Below are positions 61,768 to 64,000 of a DNA stretch of 64,000 nt, in pieces (the first letter of the stretch is position 1; the number at the start of each line of letters is the position of its first letter). Source of the stretch: Ralstonia sp. NFACC01 (lineage in GTDB: Bacteria > Pseudomonadota > Gammaproteobacteria > Burkholderiales > Burkholderiaceae); assembly GCF_900115545.1 (NCBI RefSeq), contig NZ_FOWV01000010.1, positions 62,001-126,000 of the forward strand, in the 5' to 3' direction. The notes under the pieces were generated by a model. That model was not told where the DNA came from, did no database searches, and worked only from the letters and a program-made list of their open reading frames with translations. The position numbers and the translations under genes were made by a program.

Positions 61768-62384
61768 TTCAGCAACTCCTCGATCTGCGCGACGGCTGCC
61801 TTGGTCACGAGCACCTTCTTGTAGTGCACGAGCGACAGCGGGTCGGCGTGACGCGGCTCAACCACGAGCACGTGCGCCAGGTTGCGCGATGCCAGGAAGA
61901 GGTTTTCGTCCAGGTTATCGGTAATCACGAGCACCGAATCCAGGCCCATGGCGCGGAACTTGTCGGCCAGCAGCTTGGTTTTGGGCGCGTCGACGGACAG
62001 GCTGTCAACGACGTTGATGCGACCTTCACGGGCAAGCTGCGAATAAATCGAGCGCATGCCGGCGCGGTACATCTTCTTGTTGACCTTCTGCGAGAAGTTT
62101 TCTTCCGGGCTATTCGGGAAGATACGACCACCCCCGCGCCACAGCGGAGAGGAGCTCATACCTGCACGGGCGCGGCCCGTACCCTTTTGACGCCACGGCT
62201 TCTTGGTCGTGTGCTTGACCTCTTCACGGTCCTTCTGCTTACGGTTACCGCTGCGAGCGTTGGCCTGGTAAGCGACGACGACTTGGTGAACGAGGGCTTC
62301 GTTGTAGTCACGGCCGAACACTTCCGGCGAGGCAGCAACGCCGGCGCCGAGTTGACCGTTGTCCTGGAGCAGCTTCAGTTCCAT
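61764..62384 (-). CDS. rplD: Ribosomal protein uL4
   Basis: This 206-residue protein starts [24 protein letters not shown] and has the tunnel-reaching loop [31 protein letters not shown]. In E. coli uL4 represses the S10 operon through its leader. Confidence 0.98.
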   Translation of the reverse strand: MELKLLQDNGQLGAGVAASPEVFGRDYNEALVHQVVVAYQANARSGNRKQKDREEVKHTTKKPWRQKGTGRARAGMSSSPLWRGGGRIFPNSPEENFSQKVNKKMYRAGMRSIYSQLAREGRINVVDSLSVDAPKTKLLADKFRAMGLDSVLVITDNLDENLFLASRNLAHVLVVEPRHADPLSLVHYKKVLVTKAAVAQIEELLK

Positions 62385-62395
62385 GCGTTTGCTCC

Positions 62396-63049
62396 TTATG
62401 CCTTCTTGGCGCGGGCCTTCACGGCCGGCGTGACGATGACTTGACCGCCCTTGGCGCCCGGAATCGCACCCTTGACCAGCAGCAGCTTGCGTTCTGCATC
62501 GATCTTGGCGATTTCCAGATTCTGAACGGTACGGGTGACGTCACCCATATGACCGGTCATGCGCTTACCCGGGAACACGCGGCCCGGATCCTGCGCCATA
62601 CCGATCGAGCCCGGCACGTTGTGCGAGCGCGAGTTACCGTGCGAGGCGCGACCCGACGAGAAGTGGTAACGCTTGATGGTACCGGCGTAGCCCTTACCAA
62701 TCGTCACACCCTGGACGTCGATCTTCTGACCGACTTCAAACAGGTCGACGCTGATGTTCGCACCAGGCTGGAATTCAGCGGCACGAGCGGCATCCACTCG
62801 GAATTCTTTGATGACTTCGCCCGCTTCCACGCCGGCTTTGGCGAGATGACCCGCCAGCGGCTTGGTGACGCGGCTGGCGCGTCGGGTGCCGAAGGTGACT
62901 TGAACCGCGGTATAACCGTCGGTCTCGTCCGTCTTGATTTGCGTCACGCGGTTGTCGCCGACCTCGAGCACGGTGACGGGAATCGAATCACCGTCGTCCG
63001 TGAAAATACGGGTCATGCCAACCTTGCGACCTACAAGGCCAAGGCTCAT
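62396..63049 (-). CDS. rplC: Ribosomal protein uL3
   Basis: This 217-residue protein starts [20 protein letters not shown] and includes [36 protein letters not shown], with the glutamine methylated in E. coli. ATG at 63049 has GGAG 6 bases upstream; ATG at 63061 (MEQT...) lacks one. Preceded by a 284-bp gap with a promoter match. Confidence 0.97.
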   Translation of the reverse strand: MSLGLVGRKVGMTRIFTDDGDSIPVTVLEVGDNRVTQIKTDETDGYTAVQVTFGTRRASRVTKPLAGHLAKAGVEAGEVIKEFRVDAARAAEFQPGANISVDLFEVGQKIDVQGVTIGKGYAGTIKRYHFSSGRASHGNSRSHNVPGSIGMAQDPGRVFPGKRMTGHMGDVTRTVQNLEIAKIDAERKLLLVKGAIPGAKGGQVIVTPAVKARAKKA

Positions 63050-63180
63050 GGTTTGCTCCATTCCCAGCTGCGATTGGCCGGGGCTGATTGATACTACGAA
63101 TCTTGAACTGGACTGCGCCTAAAGAGACAGCGCGAGGCCAAATGGCCAGCCCACTCCCCTGACTAAAGGGGTAGCCCTAC

Positions 63181-63209
63181 AATATATCCGGGTTACGGAC
63201 AATATGCAA
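63181..63209 (-). promoter_or_regulatory. Candidate sigma70 promoter before rplC
   Basis: On the minus strand TTGCAT (63204-63209), a 17-base spacer and TATATT (63181-63186, 5/6 match) lie about 130 bp upstream of rplC, downstream of the terminator that follows rpsJ. The long leader leaves room for uL4-type regulation. Confidence 0.55.
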
Positions 63210-63261
63210 GAGCGATTGCCAGATGCGGGCCGGGGCATCGTGTGCAATGCAACATTCGGCG

Positions 63262-63294
63262 CCAAAAGCAAAACGGCGAGCACTTGGCTCGCCG
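63262..63294 (-). terminator. Rho-independent terminator after rpsJ
   Basis: A perfect 8-bp stem CGGCGAGC/GCTCGCCG with a 5-base loop (63274-63294) is followed on the minus strand by TTTTGCTTTTGG. It lies 39 bp after the rpsJ stop. Confidence 0.8.
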
Positions 63295-63333
63295 CTTGCC
63301 CGTTACCGGAGTAATCCGGCAGCGTTGTGTTGC

Positions 63334-63645
63334 TTACTGCAGCTTGATCTCGACGTCCACGCCAGCCGGCAGATCCAGCTTCATCAGCGCATCGACGGTC
63401 TTGTCCGTCGGATCGACGATGTCCATCAGGCGCTGGTGCGTACGGATCTCGAACTGGTCGCGGCTGGTCTTGTTAACGTGCGGCGAACGCAGAACGTCGA
63501 AACGCTGGATGCGGGTCGGCAGGGGCACCGGGCCCTTGACGATCGCGCCGGTGCGCTTGGCGGTTTCAACGATTTCAGCGGCCGACTGGTCGATCAGGCG
63601 ATAGTCGAAAGCCTTCAGGCGGATACGGATCTTCTGATTCTGCAT
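63334..63645 (-). CDS. rpsJ: Ribosomal protein uS10 (NusE)
   Basis: This 103-residue protein starts [27 protein letters not shown] and contains [22 protein letters not shown]. It also acts with NusB in antitermination. It lies 107 bp after tuf and, unusually, is separated from rplC by a terminator and a promoter match. Confidence 0.98.
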   Translation of the reverse strand: MQNQKIRIRLKAFDYRLIDQSAAEIVETAKRTGAIVKGPVPLPTRIQRFDVLRSPHVNKTSRDQFEIRTHQRLMDIVDPTDKTVDALMKLDLPAGVDVEIKLQ

Positions 63646-63752
63646 GATGTTTCCTTAAAGAGCATGGCGGCCGGGCCGCCGGTAGATTGAAAGAGCGATG
63701 CAACAAGCGATGCGCCGCACCCCTTACGAGGAACAGCGCATCGATCCGCCTT

Positions 63753-64000
63753 TTACTTCAGGATCTTGGCAACGACGCCAGCACCCACGGTACGGCCGCC
63801 TTCACGGATAGCGAAGCGCAGACCTTCTTCCATGGCGATCGGGGCGATCAGCTTGACAGTGATCGACACGTTGTCGCCCGGCATGACCATTTCCTTGCCT
63901 TCCGGCAGGGCGATCGAGCCAGTCACGTCCGTCGTACGGAAGTAGAACTGCGGGCGGTAGTTGTTGAAGAACGGCGTGTGACGGCCGCCTTCGTCCTTCG
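63753..64000 (-). CDS. tuf: Elongation factor Tu (partial, C-terminal end only)
   Basis: The reverse strand encodes the last 82 codons of EF-Tu domain 3, ending [15 protein letters not shown] before TAA. Motifs include [20 protein letters not shown] and the MVMPGDNVS stretch. The 5' part lies beyond the window. Betaproteobacteria usually carry two tuf copies; this is the one before rpsJ. Confidence 0.97.
   Translation of the reverse strand, partial: KDEGGRHTPFFNNYRPQFYFRTTDVTGSIALPEGKEMVMPGDNVSITVKLIAPIAMEEGLRFAIREGGRTVGAGVVAKILK

Overview
The window is an ordinary, gene-dense, GC-rich stretch of a betaproteobacterial chromosome. Gene order and protein sequences point to Burkholderiales, most likely Ralstonia (or a close Cupriavidus relative). 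The evidence is a short-form HisG with no adjacent hisZ, marC inside the his operon, an mla operon running into an ABC exporter and ibaG-murA, gltBD, aroKB-dgt next to pilMNOPQ and divergent mrcA, cyaY/lysA, msrPQ beside an ECF sigma module, a System II (ResB/CcsB) cytochrome c assembly pair, and the full S10-spc-alpha ribosomal cluster. Most genes are on the minus strand. I saw no rRNA, tRNA, CRISPR array, prophage or intact IS.

Layout. 1-5350 (minus): histidine biosynthesis hisG-D-C-B-(marC)-H-A, with hisA cut by the window edge. 5370-6970: murA and ibaG/bolA. 7145-13336: an ABC-2 exporter pair and the Mla retrograde phospholipid transport set (mlaF-E-D-A-C-B). 13552-14541: a lone Bug-type solute receptor. 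14775-21095: glutamate synthase gltB-gltD. 21247-22142: a small RAYT-like transposase element with TGGGGACAG inverted ends. 22334-23008 (plus): an OmpW-like porin. 23234-26095: aroK-aroB-dgt. 26234-31325: type IV pilus assembly pilM-N-O-P-Q, divergent from PBP1a (mrcA, plus). 34247-36287: cyaY, divergent from an lptM-like lipoprotein and lysA. 36357-40005: msrQ, msrP, an anti-sigma factor, an ECF sigma factor and a COG4315 lipoprotein. 40114-44285: ccsB, resB and a dihaem cytochrome c4. 44541-46388 (plus): engB and hemB. 46389-48578: dsbD and cutA. 48737-63645: rplQ-rpoA-rpsD-rpsK-rpsM-rpmJ-infA-secY-rplO...rpsJ. 63753-64000: 3' end of tuf.

Functional themes are amino-acid supply (his, glt, aro, lysA), envelope construction (murA, PBP1a, Mla, DsbD, pilus), thiol and haem handling (DsbD, ResB/CcsB, cytochrome c4, HemB, MsrPQ) and translation. 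Start codons were refined by Shine-Dalgarno fit and family conservation. secY appears to start at TTG, and pilM and gltB at GTG.

I found no clear new system. The observations most worth following are: the five-gene run COG4315 lipoprotein / ECF sigma / zinc-less anti-sigma / msrP / msrQ, with an ECF-type promoter-like site upstream; the strongly structured 239-bp gap between rpsD and rpoA; the segmentation of the ribosomal super-operon by candidate terminators and promoters (rpsJ|rplC, rpsQ|rplN, rpsK|rpsD); and the RAYT-like element.
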